From Niallia nealsonii (GTDB taxonomy: Bacteria > Bacillota > Bacilli > Bacillales > Cytobacillaceae): 64,000 nucleotides of DNA. A program made the translations under genes and the position numbers. The notes beneath the pieces were generated by a model that was not told the origin of the DNA, did not search any database, and worked only from the letters and a program-made list of their open reading frames with translations. Location of the stretch: positions 42,664-106,663 of the forward strand of contig NZ_PISE01000046.1 of NCBI RefSeq assembly GCF_002835805.1. Reading direction: 5' to 3'. Shown here one piece after another: positions 17,311-28,105 of the stretch. The stretch's first letter is position 1. Each line of letters begins with the position of its first letter.

Positions 17311-18780
17311 TTGTCACAACACGAAACACCGTTATACCACGGTTTATTGGAGCATGCAAAAAAAGACCCTATACAATTTCATATTCCGGGTCATAAAAAA
17401 GGAAATGGAATGGATCCCGAGTTTCGCGACTTTATTGGGGAAAATGCCCTTTCAATTGATTTAATTAATATCGGACCACTTGATGATCTTCATCAGCCAA
17501 AAGGCATTATCAAAAAAGCATTAGTACTCGCTGCTGAAGCATTTGGCGCAGACCATACATTTTTTTCTGTCCAAGGAACAAGCGGTGCCATTATGACGAT
17601 GATTATGAGTGTTTGTGGACCTGGTGACAAAATTATTGTACCAAGAAATGTGCATAAATCCGTTATGTCTGCCATTGTATTTGCAGGTGCCATTCCTGTT
17701 TTTATCCATCCTGCTATCGATAAAAAGCTTGGCATTTCTCATGGGATTACTCTTGAATCTGTACAGCATGCCTTAGATCTTCATCCAGACGCAAAGGGTT
17801 TACTTGTAATAAACCCTACTTATTTTGGCATATCTGCTGACTTAAAAAAGATTGTAGAATTAGTGCATTCTTATAATATTCCTGTACTTGTAGACGAAGC
17901 GCATGGAGTACATATTCATTTCCATGACGAACTCCCTATGTCTGCGATGCAGGCTGGTGCGGATATTGCGGCTACAAGTGTTCATAAGCTTGGAGGCTCT
18001 ATGACACAAAGTTCTATTCTTAACGTTCGCGGAAGCTTAGTGAATCATAAAAGAGTACAATCTATTTTAAGCATGCTGACAACAACCAGCACTTCCTATT
18101 TATTGCTTGCCTCACTCGATGTTGCCAGAAAAAGATTGGCAACAGAAGGCAAAGAGCTCCTTGACCGTACCATTGAATTAGCTCAAAGCATCCGCAAACA
18201 AATTAATGAAATAAATCATTTATATTGTGTCGGAAAAGAAATAGTTGAATCTCATATCGCTTATGACTATGATCCAACTAAATTGATCATATCCGTGAAG
18301 GATTTAAGAATCTCAGGTCATGATGCAGAAGAATGGCTGCGAAAAAATTATAATATCGAAGTGGAAATGTCTGATTTGTATAATATCCTTTGTATTGTTA
18401 CACCAGGGGATACACTGAGAGAAGCAGACATGCTCATACAAGCACTAAAAAATCTAGCAGAAGAATATCACAATCAAGCAAGTACCGTAGAGGCAAAAGT
18501 AATGCTGCCAAACATCCCAGTATTAGCTCTTACTCCTCGAGATGCTTTTTATTCTGAAACAGAATTAGTAGATTTTGATGATTCAGATGGCAGGGTAATC
18601 GCTGAGTTTATTATGGTATACCCTCCTGGCATTCCAATCTTTATTCCAGGAGAAATCATTACAGAAGATAACCTGCAGTATATTAAACGAAATATGGAAG
18701 CTGGTCTGCCTGTTCAAGGACCAGAAGATTATGACTTTAAAAAGCTCCGTGTCATAAAAGAGCATCGTGCAATTCGATAA
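17311..18780 (+). CDS. speA: arginine decarboxylase (Orn/Lys/Arg family)
   Basis: PLP-dependent fold-III decarboxylase that converts arginine to agmatine, the first step of spermidine synthesis in Bacillus. 489 residues, against 490 in B. subtilis, with high similarity throughout. The PLP-binding lysine is in ATSVHKLGGS (about residue 228); the aldolase-like core (HIPGHKKGNGMDPEF to INPTYFGISADLK) and the C-terminal domain (PPGIPIFIPGE) are intact. The TTG start has GAGGTG ten bases upstream and gives MSQHETPL, matching homologs. Lysine as substrate cannot be excluded by sequence alone. Confidence 0.95.
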   Translation: MSQHETPLYHGLLEHAKKDPIQFHIPGHKKGNGMDPEFRDFIGENALSIDLINIGPLDDLHQPKGIIKKALVLAAEAFGADHTFFSVQGTSGAIMTMIMSVCGPGDKIIVPRNVHKSVMSAIVFAGAIPVFIHPAIDKKLGISHGITLESVQHALDLHPDAKGLLVINPTYFGISADLKKIVELVHSYNIPVLVDEAHGVHIHFHDELPMSAMQAGADIAATSVHKLGGSMTQSSILNVRGSLVNHKRVQSILSMLTTTSTSYLLLASLDVARKRLATEGKELLDRTIELAQSIRKQINEINHLYCVGKEIVESHIAYDYDPTKLIISVKDLRISGHDAEEWLRKNYNIEVEMSDLYNILCIVTPGDTLREADMLIQALKNLAEEYHNQASTVEAKVMLPNIPVLALTPRDAFYSETELVDFDDSDGRVIAEFIMVYPPGIPIFIPGEIITEDNLQYIKRNMEAGLPVQGPEDYDFKKLRVIKEHRAIR

Positions 18781-18786
18781 AAAAAA

Positions 18787-18817
18787 GGCTGTGTTCTGTT
18801 ACAGCAAAAACACAGCC
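18787..18817 (+). terminator. hairpin after speA
   Basis: GGCTGTGTT/AACACAGCC stem directly after the stop codon; only a weak T-tract. Confidence 0.55.
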
Positions 18818-18866
18818 CTATACTTAAGTCACAATATGTAATTGAAATAGGATTGGAGTTTTTTCC

Positions 18867-19214
18867 TTGAAAAGAGTTATTGCTGTAAGTGTATTAAGCC
18901 TTATCCTAAGTTTCTGTTCACCGTTTATGTTTAAGCAATATATAGAAAAAAAACCTCTTGAACAAATACGTACATTAACCTTTGGCGGGCCTATTCCTTT
19001 TGCAGAACAGAAAGTAGAATTGCCGACAAATAAGAAGGCATATCCTGTTGTTATTAGCTTTCAGTCACCATTGGCAAAGGATACGATATTCCATCCTTTG
19101 CCAATGGTTTTTACATTTGTTTGCTTTTTTCTCCTTCTTTTTGCTGTTTTCAGCCTTTTTTCCAGCTATATAAAAAAGGTTCCGAAGAAAAAAAAAGAAA
19201 AAGTCAACAACTAA
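18867..19214 (+). CDS. small membrane protein with two transmembrane helices
   Basis: 115 residues: a first hydrophobic helix at 4-22, an extracellular loop of about 60 residues (FGGPIPFAEQKVELP and FQSPLAKDTIFHPLP), a second helix at about 78-100 (TFVCFFLLLFAVFSLFSSY), and a basic tail. The TTG start has GGAG eight bases upstream. It follows speA and is followed by its own terminator. I do not recognise it. Confidence 0.65.
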   Translation: MKRVIAVSVLSLILSFCSPFMFKQYIEKKPLEQIRTLTFGGPIPFAEQKVELPTNKKAYPVVISFQSPLAKDTIFHPLPMVFTFVCFFLLLFAVFSLFSSYIKKVPKKKKEKVNN

Positions 19215-19220
19215 CAAAAT

Positions 19221-19256
19221 AAAAAAGCGTCTTTATTGGCTTATAGACGCTTTTTT
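19221..19256 (+). terminator. terminator of the two-helix membrane gene
   Basis: AGCGTCT/AGACGCT stem with A-run before and T-run after; may act on both strands. Confidence 0.85.
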
Positions 19257-19384
19257 ATTTTATATAGAGAAAAAGGACTGTGACAATAATAAAACATCAT
19301 TCTATCCCTATTAAAACGTCTTAGAATAGGCAAATACCAATCTCTTTTGCAAATACCCCTCAAATAAAACACCATTTATCTAGA

Positions 19385-19431
19385 GAAGCATCATTAATCT
19401 TCTCTTTTACTTAGAAGATTAATGATGCTTC
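19385..19431. terminator. 19-bp perfect hairpin
   Basis: GAAGCATCATTAATCTTCT pairs exactly with 19413-19431, nine-base loop. It lies 28 bases past the end of the 81-residue membrane gene. No clear T-tract on either strand. Confidence 0.5.
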
Positions 19432-19458
19432 CAGTAAAGTTTGCTCTTTTATCATTCA

Positions 19459-19704
19459 TTATGCTACATAAATAATACTCATGATTATTTGAAAAGATCC
19501 ATATATCCCAAGACTAATGAAAGTAGCAAACATTGTCTTCCTCGGAGACTTCACAATATAATTCCCAATGGTAATAGCTAAGTAGAAAAAAACAATAAAC
19601 ATACATACTTTATAAAGAATCAAATCATGCCTTGATAACCATTCTGTAATGGAATAGCCGCTCCATAATATTAACTGTAAGAGAATAACAGTATAAACCT
19701 TCAA
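19459..19704 (-). CDS. small membrane protein, three hydrophobic segments
   Basis: 81 residues, nearly all hydrophobic: helices at about 3-20, 27-47 and 58-80, with a basic loop KSPRKTMF between the second and third. The TTG start follows GAAGGTGGTG by eight bases; an ATG 33 bases upstream is less well spaced. Located between speA and pdhD, where B. subtilis has the SR1 RNA; no SR1P-like peptide was found here. Unrecognised. Confidence 0.6.
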   Translation of the reverse strand: MKVYTVILLQLILWSGYSITEWLSRHDLILYKVCMFIVFFYLAITIGNYIVKSPRKTMFATFISLGIYGSFQIIMSIIYVA

Positions 19705-19828
19705 GGATTTGCCACCACCTTCATTTTGCCATTCCAATTATCTATTCTTTAGTAGATATAATTAGTATATGTTAAAAGCAGTGGTAATATTTTATCCAAA
19801 AGCACTTATCCTTTCCTCCATATAATAT

Positions 19829-19862
19829 AAAAAAAGCCCACTTTAATTAGTGGACTTTTTTT
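19829..19862 (-). terminator. terminator of the pdh operon
   Basis: AAGTCCACT/AGTGGGCTT stem on the minus strand with flanking A and T runs, just after the pdhD stop. Confidence 0.85.
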
Positions 19863-19871
19863 ATATTAACC

Positions 19872-21281
19872 TTATTTAATAATATGGATTGGGCTTCCAA
19901 TTGCAACTTCAGCAGCTTCCATAGTAATCTCACCAAGTGTTGGATGAGCATGGATTGTCATTGCTAAATCTTCAGCAGTCATTCCAGATTCAATTGCTAA
20001 ACCAAGTTCAGCAATCATATCAGATGCACTAGGACCAGCAATTTGAGCGCCGATAACTAAGCCATCTTCTTTACGAGTGATTAACTTCATAAATCCTTCA
20101 GCTTGGTTAAGTGCTAATGCACGGCCATTTGCAGCAAATGGGAACTTAGAAGCAACAATGTCGATTCCAGCTTCCTTCGCTGATTTTTCTGTGTGACCAA
20201 CTGTTGCTAATTCTGGCTCAGAGAATACAACAGCAGGAATTCCAAGATAATCAATTTCTGCAGGATGTCCAGCGATAGCTTCTGCTGCAATTTTACCTTC
20301 ATAAGAAGCTTTATGAGCAAGCGGTGGTCCTGAAATAACATCACCAATTGCAAAGATATTGCTTACAGATGTTTTACATTGTTTATCTGTTTTAATTAAG
20401 CCGCGTTCAGCCAGTTCAACGCCAACTTGCTCTAGACCTAATTCATCTGTGTTTGGTTTTCTTCCAACCATTACGAATACATAATCAGCTTCGACAGTTT
20501 TTTCTTCGCCTTTTACCTCATATTTAACAACAACGCCAGTGTCAGACTCTTCTACACCTTTAGCCATTGCTTTCGTAATAATTTCCGCACCTTTTTTCTT
20601 CAAATTGCGTGTTACTAATGAAGACATTTGTTTTTCGAAACCGCCTAGAATCTCATCTGCGCCTTCTAAGATTGTTACTTGTGTTCCGAAGTTAGCATAA
20701 GCACCACCAAGCTCAGTACCTACATAACCTCCACCAATAACAACGATTTTCTCTGGAATTTCTTGAAGAGCAAGAGCGCCAGTTGAATCAAGAACGCGTT
20801 TTGAGAATTTAAATGTTGGGATTTCAATTGGACGAGATCCAGTTGCAATAATTGCATTTTTAAAAGTATAAGTTTGTGATGATTTTTCATCCATTACTTT
20901 TAGCGTATTAGCATCAACAAAATAAGCTTCACCGCTAACAATATCTACTTTATTTCCTTTTAAAAGTCCTTCTACACCGCCAGTAAGCTTTTTAACAACA
21001 CTAGCTTTCCATGCTTGAACTTTTGAAAAGTCAACTTTTACATTATCAGCTGTAATACCCATATCATCTGAGTGTAGAGCTGTTTCATAACGATGTCCTG
21101 CAGCGATTAATGCTTTAGAAGGGATACATCCAACGTTTAAGCAAACTCCGCCAAGTACATTTTTTTCTACGATTGTTACTTTTTGTCCTAATTGTGCTGC
21201 ACGAATTGCTGCAACATATCCTCCAGGACCTGCACCAATGACTATAGTATCTGTTTCAATAGGAAAATCTCCAACTACCAT
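19872..21281 (-). CDS. pdhD: dihydrolipoyl dehydrogenase (E3)
   Basis: Flavoprotein that reoxidises dihydrolipoamide with NAD in the pyruvate dehydrogenase complex and commonly serves other 2-oxoacid complexes. 469 residues. FAD motif GAGPGG near residue 16, redox-active disulfide Cys47-Cys52 in [16 protein letters not shown]-binding GGGYVG in the middle, and the C-terminal HAHPTLGE that supplies the catalytic His-Glu pair. It is the last gene of pdhABCD and begins five bases after pdhC. Confidence 0.97.
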   Translation of the reverse strand: MVVGDFPIETDTIVIGAGPGGYVAAIRAAQLGQKVTIVEKNVLGGVCLNVGCIPSKALIAAGHRYETALHSDDMGITADNVKVDFSKVQAWKASVVKKLTGGVEGLLKGNKVDIVSGEAYFVDANTLKVMDEKSSQTYTFKNAIIATGSRPIEIPTFKFSKRVLDSTGALALQEIPEKIVVIGGGYVGTELGGAYANFGTQVTILEGADEILGGFEKQMSSLVTRNLKKKGAEIITKAMAKGVEESDTGVVVKYEVKGEEKTVEADYVFVMVGRKPNTDELGLEQVGVELAERGLIKTDKQCKTSVSNIFAIGDVISGPPLAHKASYEGKIAAEAIAGHPAEIDYLGIPAVVFSEPELATVGHTEKSAKEAGIDIVASKFPFAANGRALALNQAEGFMKLITRKEDGLVIGAQIAGPSASDMIAELGLAIESGMTAEDLAMTIHAHPTLGEITMEAAEVAIGSPIHIIK

Positions 21282-21285
21282 GTTC

Positions 21286-22572
21286 TTACGCCTCCATTAA
21301 CAATAGTTCTGGATCGTTCAATAAACGTTTAATATGATTCATTGCATTTTGAGCTGTAGCTCCATCAATCATTCTGTGGTCAAAACTTAATGATAAAGCA
21401 AGTACTGGAGCTGCAACAATTTCTCCATCTTTAACGATTGCTTTTTCAGCAATGCGTCCAATTCCTAAAATAGCAACTTCAGGATGGTTGATTACAGGAG
21501 TAAACCATTGTCCGCCAGCAGATCCAATGTTAGAAATTGTGCAAGAAGCACCTTTCATTTCATTTGGAGCTAATTTGCCGTCTCTAGCTTTTCCAGCAAG
21601 TTCGTTGATTTCATTAGAAATATTGAAGATACCTTTGCGATCAGCATTTTTCACGACAGGAACTAATAGACCTTTTTCAGTGTCTGCAGCAATTCCGATG
21701 TTGTAGTAATGTTTATGAACGATTTCGCTTGTAGCATCATCCAATGATGTATTTAATGCAGGGAATTCTTTTAACGCACTTGTTAATGCTTTAACAACAT
21801 AAGGCAAGAATGTTAATTTAATTCCTTTAGCTGCAGCAACATCTTTGAATTTTTTGCGGTGTGCAACAAGTTTAGACACTTCAATTTCATCCATTAATGT
21901 TACGTGTGGAGCAGTATGTTTAGAGTTAACCATTGCTTTAGCAATCGCTTTTCTAATTCCGCTCATTTTTTCTCGTGTTTCTGGGAAGTCGCCTTCTGGA
22001 ATAGCTACTGCTTGTGGAGCAGATGCTGTTTCAGCTGCTGGTTGTGCTTGTGCTACAGGAGCTGCTTCAGCTGCTGGTTGCGCGCCGCCATTTAAGAATG
22101 CATCGATATCTTCTTTCCCGATTCTTCCATTTTTGCCAGTGCCAGTTACTGCTTGGATATCTACGCCTTTTTCACGAGCATATTTACGTACAGATGGCAT
22201 TGCGATAATACGTTTAGAAGGATCTACTTCAACAGCTGCTTCTTGAGTTTGTTCAGCCGCAGGAGCTTCAGTTTTCGCCTCTTCTTTAGGTGCTTCATCA
22301 CCGTGGTCACCTTTAAATTGAAGGTTTTCATAACCAGGTGCATCAAATGTAATCAACACATCTCCAACGATTGCTACAGTACCTTCATCAACTAATACTT
22401 CTTCTACAGTACCTTCAACTGGAGATGGGATTTCTACTACCGCTTTATCATTTTGTACTTCGCAAAGTACATCATCTTCTTGAACTTTGTCGCCTGGTTT
22501 AACAAACCATTTTACGATTTCGCCTTCATGAATTCCTTCACCGATGTCAGGCAATCTAAATTGAAAAGCCAA
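21286..22572 (-). CDS. pdhC: pyruvate dehydrogenase E2, dihydrolipoyl acetyltransferase
   Basis: Core of the complex, transferring acetyl groups from lipoate to CoA. 428 residues: one lipoyl domain (1-80, lipoylated Lys43 in QNDKAVVEI), an Ala/Pro/Glu linker, a peripheral-subunit-binding domain (about 125-165, ending [12 protein letters not shown]), a second Ala/Pro linker, and the catalytic domain with DHRMIDG near the C terminus. A single lipoyl domain is normal for this group. Confidence 0.97.
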   Translation of the reverse strand: MAFQFRLPDIGEGIHEGEIVKWFVKPGDKVQEDDVLCEVQNDKAVVEIPSPVEGTVEEVLVDEGTVAIVGDVLITFDAPGYENLQFKGDHGDEAPKEEAKTEAPAAEQTQEAAVEVDPSKRIIAMPSVRKYAREKGVDIQAVTGTGKNGRIGKEDIDAFLNGGAQPAAEAAPVAQAQPAAETASAPQAVAIPEGDFPETREKMSGIRKAIAKAMVNSKHTAPHVTLMDEIEVSKLVAHRKKFKDVAAAKGIKLTFLPYVVKALTSALKEFPALNTSLDDATSEIVHKHYYNIGIAADTEKGLLVPVVKNADRKGIFNISNEINELAGKARDGKLAPNEMKGASCTISNIGSAGGQWFTPVINHPEVAILGIGRIAEKAIVKDGEIVAAPVLALSLSFDHRMIDGATAQNAMNHIKRLLNDPELLLMEA

Positions 22573-22643
22573 TGTAATTCAACCTCCTACAGTTGTTACG
22601 AATTTATTATCTAAATTTTGTGAGTCCAAATAAATGATATTAA

Positions 22644-23621
22644 TTAAAATGTTAAAACTTTTTTAGAAGTTTCAATAATATCTTTAAAGTTTGGAAGCCA
22701 TACAGTTTCAGCTTGAGTAAATGCAAATACAGTATCTGGTGCAGTAACACGAAGTACTGGAGCTTCTAAGCTAAGAATTGCACGATCATTAATTTCAGCA
22801 ACAACATTTGCAGCAATACCTGCTTGTTTTTGCGCTTCTTGAACAACAACTGCTCTACCAGTTTTCTCAACAGAAGCAATAATTGTATCAATATCAAGTG
22901 GGCTTACTGTACGCAAGTCAATTACTTCTACAGAGTAGCCTTCTTTTTCTAATTCTTCTGCAGCTTTAATGGATTCTTGAACCATTGCTCCATAAGTAAT
23001 AATAGAAAGATCTTTACCTTCACGTTTTACGTCCGCTTTTCCAAGTGGAATTGTATACTCTTCTTCTGGTACCTCTTGACGGAATGAACGGTATAATTTC
23101 ATGTGCTCTAAGAAGATAACTGGGTCGTTATCGCGAATAGCTGAAATTAATAGACCTTTTGCATCATAAGGAGTTGATGGAATAACAACTTTTAAACCAG
23201 GTTGTTGTGCCATTAACCCTTCTAAGCTGTCTGCATGCAGTTCTGGTGTATGTACACCGCCGCCGAATGGAGAACGAATTGTAACTGGTGAGTTGTAGCG
23301 TCCGCCTGAACGATAGCGCATACGAGCCATTTGTCCAGAAATGCTGTCCATTACTTCGTAAACGAAACCAAAGAATTGAATTTCAGGTACTGGTCGGAAA
23401 CCTTGTAGACCAAGACCAACTGCTAAACCACCAATTCCAGATTCAGCTAATGGAGTATCAAATACACGATCTTCACCAAATTCAGTTTGTAGACCTTCTG
23501 TCGCACGGAATACACCGCCGTTTACACCAACGTCTTCCCCGAAAACTAATACATTCGGATCGTTACGTAGTTCTGTGCGTAACGCATCAGTGATTGCTTG
23601 AATCATTGTCATTTGCGCCAT
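22644..23621 (-). CDS. pdhB: pyruvate dehydrogenase E1 beta subunit
   Basis: 325 residues, transketolase-like beta subunit ([16 protein letters not shown], then [20 protein letters not shown]). It forms the thiamine diphosphate active site with E1 alpha. It begins three bases after pdhA ends; a 71-base gap precedes pdhC. Confidence 0.97.
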   Translation of the reverse strand: MAQMTMIQAITDALRTELRNDPNVLVFGEDVGVNGGVFRATEGLQTEFGEDRVFDTPLAESGIGGLAVGLGLQGFRPVPEIQFFGFVYEVMDSISGQMARMRYRSGGRYNSPVTIRSPFGGGVHTPELHADSLEGLMAQQPGLKVVIPSTPYDAKGLLISAIRDNDPVIFLEHMKLYRSFRQEVPEEEYTIPLGKADVKREGKDLSIITYGAMVQESIKAAEELEKEGYSVEVIDLRTVSPLDIDTIIASVEKTGRAVVVQEAQKQAGIAANVVAEINDRAILSLEAPVLRVTAPDTVFAFTQAETVWLPNFKDIIETSKKVLTF

Positions 23622-23624
23622 GGC

Positions 23625-24740
<1,116 letters not shown>

Positions 24741-25375
24741 TTAAGCCACCCTTTCCTTTCTTTTTAAAAGACGAAATCATCTCTAACTAAAATTATTGCG
24801 TAATATTGTTTCAATAGCCAAAGGAGAACGCTTACTACATCCACTTAGCTTTTCACAACAAAAAAAAACCATACCTATACAGCTTTCCACAAAATCCGCC
24901 AGAAAAAACGTCCTATTACATAATTCGGTATCCTTATGTTCTGTATCAATAAATATACAGCAATTATTAATACAACTTTTCAATACATGTATAAGTTTAA
25001 TATACACAAATATTATTAGTCAATGTTAAAGTACTATGTTTTTTATGTTATTTTTATTTTTTTATTTCTTTTATGGTTGCATCTGTATTATTAATTATTT
25101 AGCATCTGTATCATACAGAAACCCCTTATTTTATCTGTTTTATAATAAAAAAATATTTAGAAATAAATCCCTGCCGTTGTCGATTGTTGCCATGGAGCTC
25201 TATTTTTCTTCCATTATAAAAAAATCAACCGAAACATTATTGGTTTCAGCTGGTTTTCTCTATCTTATAAATAATGTTTTTTTTCCATTTTGTTCAAAAT
25301 ATTGTTTTATAAGAAAAATTTTAAAACCTGATTTTTAATTAAGCATTCAAAGTTATTATGAATAATAAATAATCC
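24741..25375. other. long AT-rich gap upstream of pdhA
   Basis: 635 bases between pdhA and the end of ykyA. Several weak frames exist, but none has a ribosome site or family resemblance. It must carry the pdh promoter; I could not place a convincing -35/-10 pair. Confidence 0.4.
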
Positions 25376-26059
25376 TTATTTATTATTCAGTGTACTTTGT
25401 TCCTCTTCTACCTCCATTCCAGCTTGTTTGTAAAAGTGAATTTTTTCCTTATTATACTTTTCTGTCAGCTCGTTAAACTCTTTATTGTTATCAAGCACTT
25501 CCTTATATATGTCATTTATCGTTTGAATTTGTTTTTCTAAATCATCTATGTTTAGATTTTCCGCTTTAAACAGCTTGTACAATTTTTCATCGTTTTTTAG
25601 TCCCTTTAGATAGTTGCTGTAAAGTTTCTCATGTGCGTCATATCTTGCCATCATGGTTTGATATAATTCATCTGCTTTTTCTTTCAGCTCTTCATCCTTT
25701 ATATCTTCTATATTTGTTTGAACTGTTTTAAATGTTTCTTCTGATTTTTTTATGCTCGCTTCTTCTTTTTTCATAAGTTCTTTCCGCTTCTTTAGCGAAG
25801 CGAGCGCTTCATCAGCAAGTTCGTTGATTCCATCCATACTTTCTAAGTCTAAGGAAACAATTTGCGAGTAAATCTTTTGTTCATTCTTTTCTAATGTTAC
25901 TAACGGTTCTTGCTGTTCTTTGAAATCCTTCTCCAAAGTGACCACTTTCTCAAGCTTGTTATAAATTTTCTCATTTGTTGATTGGAAGGTAGAGCACCCT
26001 GCAAGAAACATCAGCACGATAAGCATTGCCACAATAAGTAATAATTTTTGCTTTTTCAA
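25376..26059 (-). CDS. ykyA: YkyA-type putative cell-wall-binding lipoprotein
   Basis: 227 residues: signal peptide with lipobox FLAGC (Cys about 22), then a long, charged, helical and probably coiled-coil domain (KLEKVVTLEKDFKEQQEPL, KKRKELMKKEEASIKKSEE). The YkyA family sits next to pdhA in Bacillus. It is probably attached to the outer membrane face and in contact with the wall; function unknown. The GGAGGAAAAAG site precedes the ATG. Confidence 0.9.
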   Translation of the reverse strand: MKKQKLLLIVAMLIVLMFLAGCSTFQSTNEKIYNKLEKVVTLEKDFKEQQEPLVTLEKNEQKIYSQIVSLDLESMDGINELADEALASLKKRKELMKKEEASIKKSEETFKTVQTNIEDIKDEELKEKADELYQTMMARYDAHEKLYSNYLKGLKNDEKLYKLFKAENLNIDDLEKQIQTINDIYKEVLDNNKEFNELTEKYNKEKIHFYKQAGMEVEEEQSTLNNK

Positions 26060-26458
26060 TCTTTTTCCTCCTCACTCTCTATCTCACTATATAATTTCTT
26101 TTCTTGTTTTACAATTGAAGTCTTCTGCGGTCTTTTTTGCAAATTTCTTCATAAAATTCCTATTATTCTGTTTGACTCTAAGGAGCCAACAACATAAATC
26201 AGAAAAAAATACTCTCATACTACTAATACTATTGACATATAGTTCTACAAAGTTTTCACCATAACTTCCTAGTACTATTAAATAAAAGCTTGGCTTTATA
26301 CTCACTATATGGAATCCCCTCTTTTTTATTACATATGAAATATTTCAAACAGATGATTTGCTGTTTCCTTCTAACTAAATGCTGTAGATCATTAACTTTT
26401 CAAGCATTGTCTGTTAGACTTAAAAGTGTTTACCATGCCTAATAAGGAAGTGATTAAT
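26060..26458. other. divergent gap between ykyA and def
   Basis: About 400 bases that must hold promoters for both genes. A 21-codon frame on the minus strand (MKKFAKKTAEDFN...) ends just before ykyA and has AGGA upstream, but support is too weak to call it. Confidence 0.35.
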
Positions 26459-27013
26459 TTGTTAACAATGAATGATATTATCCGAGACGGACACCCTACT
26501 TTGCGAAAAGTAGCAGATGAAGTTCCTCTTCCTGCAAGCGAAGAAGATAAAAAAACACTTGAGGAAATGATGGAATTTTTAATAAATAGTCAAAATCCAG
26601 AACTGGCTGAAAAATACGGACTTAGAGGCGGGGTTGGTCTAGCAGCACCTCAAATCAATATTTCTAAACGAATGATTGCCGTTCATGTGAAAGATGAGTC
26701 AGGCAATCAAATTAGCTACGCTCTTTTCAACCCAAAAATTATTAGTCATTCTGTGGAAAAAGCCTACTTAACTACTGGTGAAGGCTGCTTATCGGTTGAT
26801 GAATCCATTCCAGGTTTTGTGCCTCGTTATGCTAGGATTGGTATTAGAGGAACGGATCTTAACAATAAAGAAATTAAAATAAAATTAAAAGGGCTGCCTG
26901 CAATTGTATTTCAGCATGAAATTGATCATCTAAATGGCGTAATGTTTTATGATCATATCGATCAGACATCTCCTTTTAATCCAATTCCAAATGCCATTGC
27001 TGTTGAAAGATAA
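26459..27013 (+). CDS. def: peptide deformylase
   Basis: Metalloenzyme that removes the N-formyl group from nascent proteins. 184 residues, the same as B. subtilis YkrB. The three motifs are [13 protein letters not shown] (metal cysteine) and QHEIDHLNG (metal histidines and catalytic Glu). The TTG start ([13 protein letters not shown]) aligns with homologs and has GGAAG eight bases upstream; a GTG 33 bases earlier has no such site. This is the type 2 deformylase with the long first insert. Confidence 0.95.
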   Translation: MLTMNDIIRDGHPTLRKVADEVPLPASEEDKKTLEEMMEFLINSQNPELAEKYGLRGGVGLAAPQINISKRMIAVHVKDESGNQISYALFNPKIISHSVEKAYLTTGEGCLSVDESIPGFVPRYARIGIRGTDLNNKEIKIKLKGLPAIVFQHEIDHLNGVMFYDHIDQTSPFNPIPNAIAVER

Positions 27014-27039
27014 ACTGCTTGTACAACTCTTGTTCTTTT

Positions 27040-27072
27040 ATGGTGGGGAAACATGTGCCCCACCATATTTTT
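27040..27072 (+). terminator. terminator of def
   Basis: ATGGTGGGG/CCCCACCAT stem followed by ATTTTT. Confidence 0.88.
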
Positions 27073-27352
27073 ACTTACTTTTCCTCTTACCTTTATATTT
27101 TTTCCACTATTATCCATGAGAACTTTTCCTTTTTTTTCATATACTATTATTATAAAAGCACTATAAATATTAAAGGATATAAGTGCCAATAAAAGTTCGG
27201 ACTTCCTTCTTCATATAGAAAACAAAACTTTTACTATCATAATGGTAAAATAACTTTTTTCTATTAGGATTAGAAAACAAAAAAACAGAGTAATACAACA
27301 ACAGTCTACTATTATAAAATTAATTAATCCTTAAATTTTTAAAAACCTCTTT

Positions 27353-27380
27353 TTGGACAAATATCCTTATTATTTATACT
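27353..27380 (+). promoter_or_regulatory. candidate sigma-A promoter of the small-peptide unit
   Basis: TTGGAC, 16-base spacer, TATACT. A second TTGGACA at 27394 pairs only with a poor -10. The start would be about 50 bases before the peptide ATG. Confidence 0.5.
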
Positions 27381-27437
27381 TGAATGCTTTACTTTGGACA
27401 AGAATGGTTTAAAATAAAGATAAGGAGATGATCCACT

Positions 27438-27509
27438 ATGTTGAAGAAGCTAAAAAAGAAGCTCTTAAAACAGTGGAAAGACTTGTTAAGAAAAAAAACA
27501 ATTGCCTAA
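27438..27509 (+). CDS. possible 23-residue cationic amphipathic peptide
   Basis: ATG with AAGGAG ten bases upstream and a candidate promoter behind it. The 23 residues begin MLKKLKKKLLKQWKDLL and end RKKTIA. There are ten Lys/Arg and one Asp (about +9). Leu2, Leu5, Leu9, Trp13, Leu16 and Leu17 fall on one face of a helix, so an amphipathic membrane-binding helix is predicted. No homolog is known to me. It stands alone between def and rpoY, followed by a folded RNA segment. It could be a real short peptide or a chance A-rich frame. Confidence 0.45.
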   Translation: MLKKLKKKLLKQWKDLLRKKTIA

Positions 27510-27537
27510 CATGACACGGAATCTTTCTATTAGGGCG

Positions 27538-27610
27538 AGACCTCACATGCCATCCTATAATAGCAGTAAACGACTACTGCTAGATGGAAGTAATTTATGG
27601 TATGAGGTCT
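27538..27610 (+). ncRNA. structured RNA segment with two exclusive folds
   Basis: An outer stem AGACCTCA/TGAGGTCT (27538-27545 with 27603-27610) extends, after a two-base bulge, into TGCCAT/ATGGTA. Within it TAGCAGTA/TACTGCTA forms a perfect hairpin. CCATC at 27550 can alternatively pair with GATGG at 27583, extending that inner hairpin at the cost of the outer inner-stem. A GCCTTTT follows. This could be a terminator for the peptide transcript or a regulatory RNA; no Rfam family is recognised. The rest of the 880-base def-rpoY gap holds nothing else clear. Confidence 0.45.
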
Positions 27611-27892
27611 GCCTTTTGTTATGATTGCAAAGTTTTCCCAACAGTACTATCATCTATTAGGTAAACTTTTTTTAATTATTATAGCAATATACATAAACTC
27701 ATCATCCTATCTGCCAATTAGTATGATATTCCTAATTTTTGTCCATTTTGATACTAGTTGCAAAAACCTTTTATTTTCGAGAACATTTTTTACTTGATTA
27801 ACCAAAAAACACTAATAAAAGAAAAAACATGAAAAACATGTTAACTTTTTATATAATATAATTAGATAATACTATGAAGGAGCGATTTACAA

Positions 27893-28105
27893 ATGATTTT
27901 CAAAGTTTATTTTCAAGATTCTAAATTAGAGGTGCCTGTTAGAGAACATACAAGAACTATTTATGTTAAAGGCATTTCAGAACGTGATGTTAGAACAAAA
28001 TTGGGAGAAAAACCATATAATATTGAGTTTATTACAGCTGTTGATGGTGCATTCTTAGAGTATGAACAACAAAATGAAGATTTTACAGTATTGGAGATTG
28101 AGTAA
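27893..28105 (+). CDS. rpoY: RNA polymerase epsilon subunit
   Basis: A 70-residue RpoY (YkzG, DUF1447) protein: [20 protein letters not shown], then [13 protein letters not shown], ending DFTVLEIE. It is a small accessory subunit of Firmicute RNA polymerase. The AAGGAG site is good. Its stop codon abuts the rnjA ATG, so the two are translationally coupled, as in B. subtilis. Confidence 0.95.
   Translation: MIFKVYFQDSKLEVPVREHTRTIYVKGISERDVRTKLGEKPYNIEFITAVDGAFLEYEQQNEDFTVLEIE

Noticed and set aside
24783..25007. 74-codon minus frame upstream of pdhA with six cysteines
   Set aside because: No ribosome site or family resemblance; it lies in the pdh leader.
26087..26305. 72-codon minus frame before ykyA
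   Set aside because: No good start site; only its last 21 codons have a weak AGGA.
26962..27189. 75-codon minus frame over the end of def
   Set aside because: Overlaps def and its terminator stem; no known similarity.
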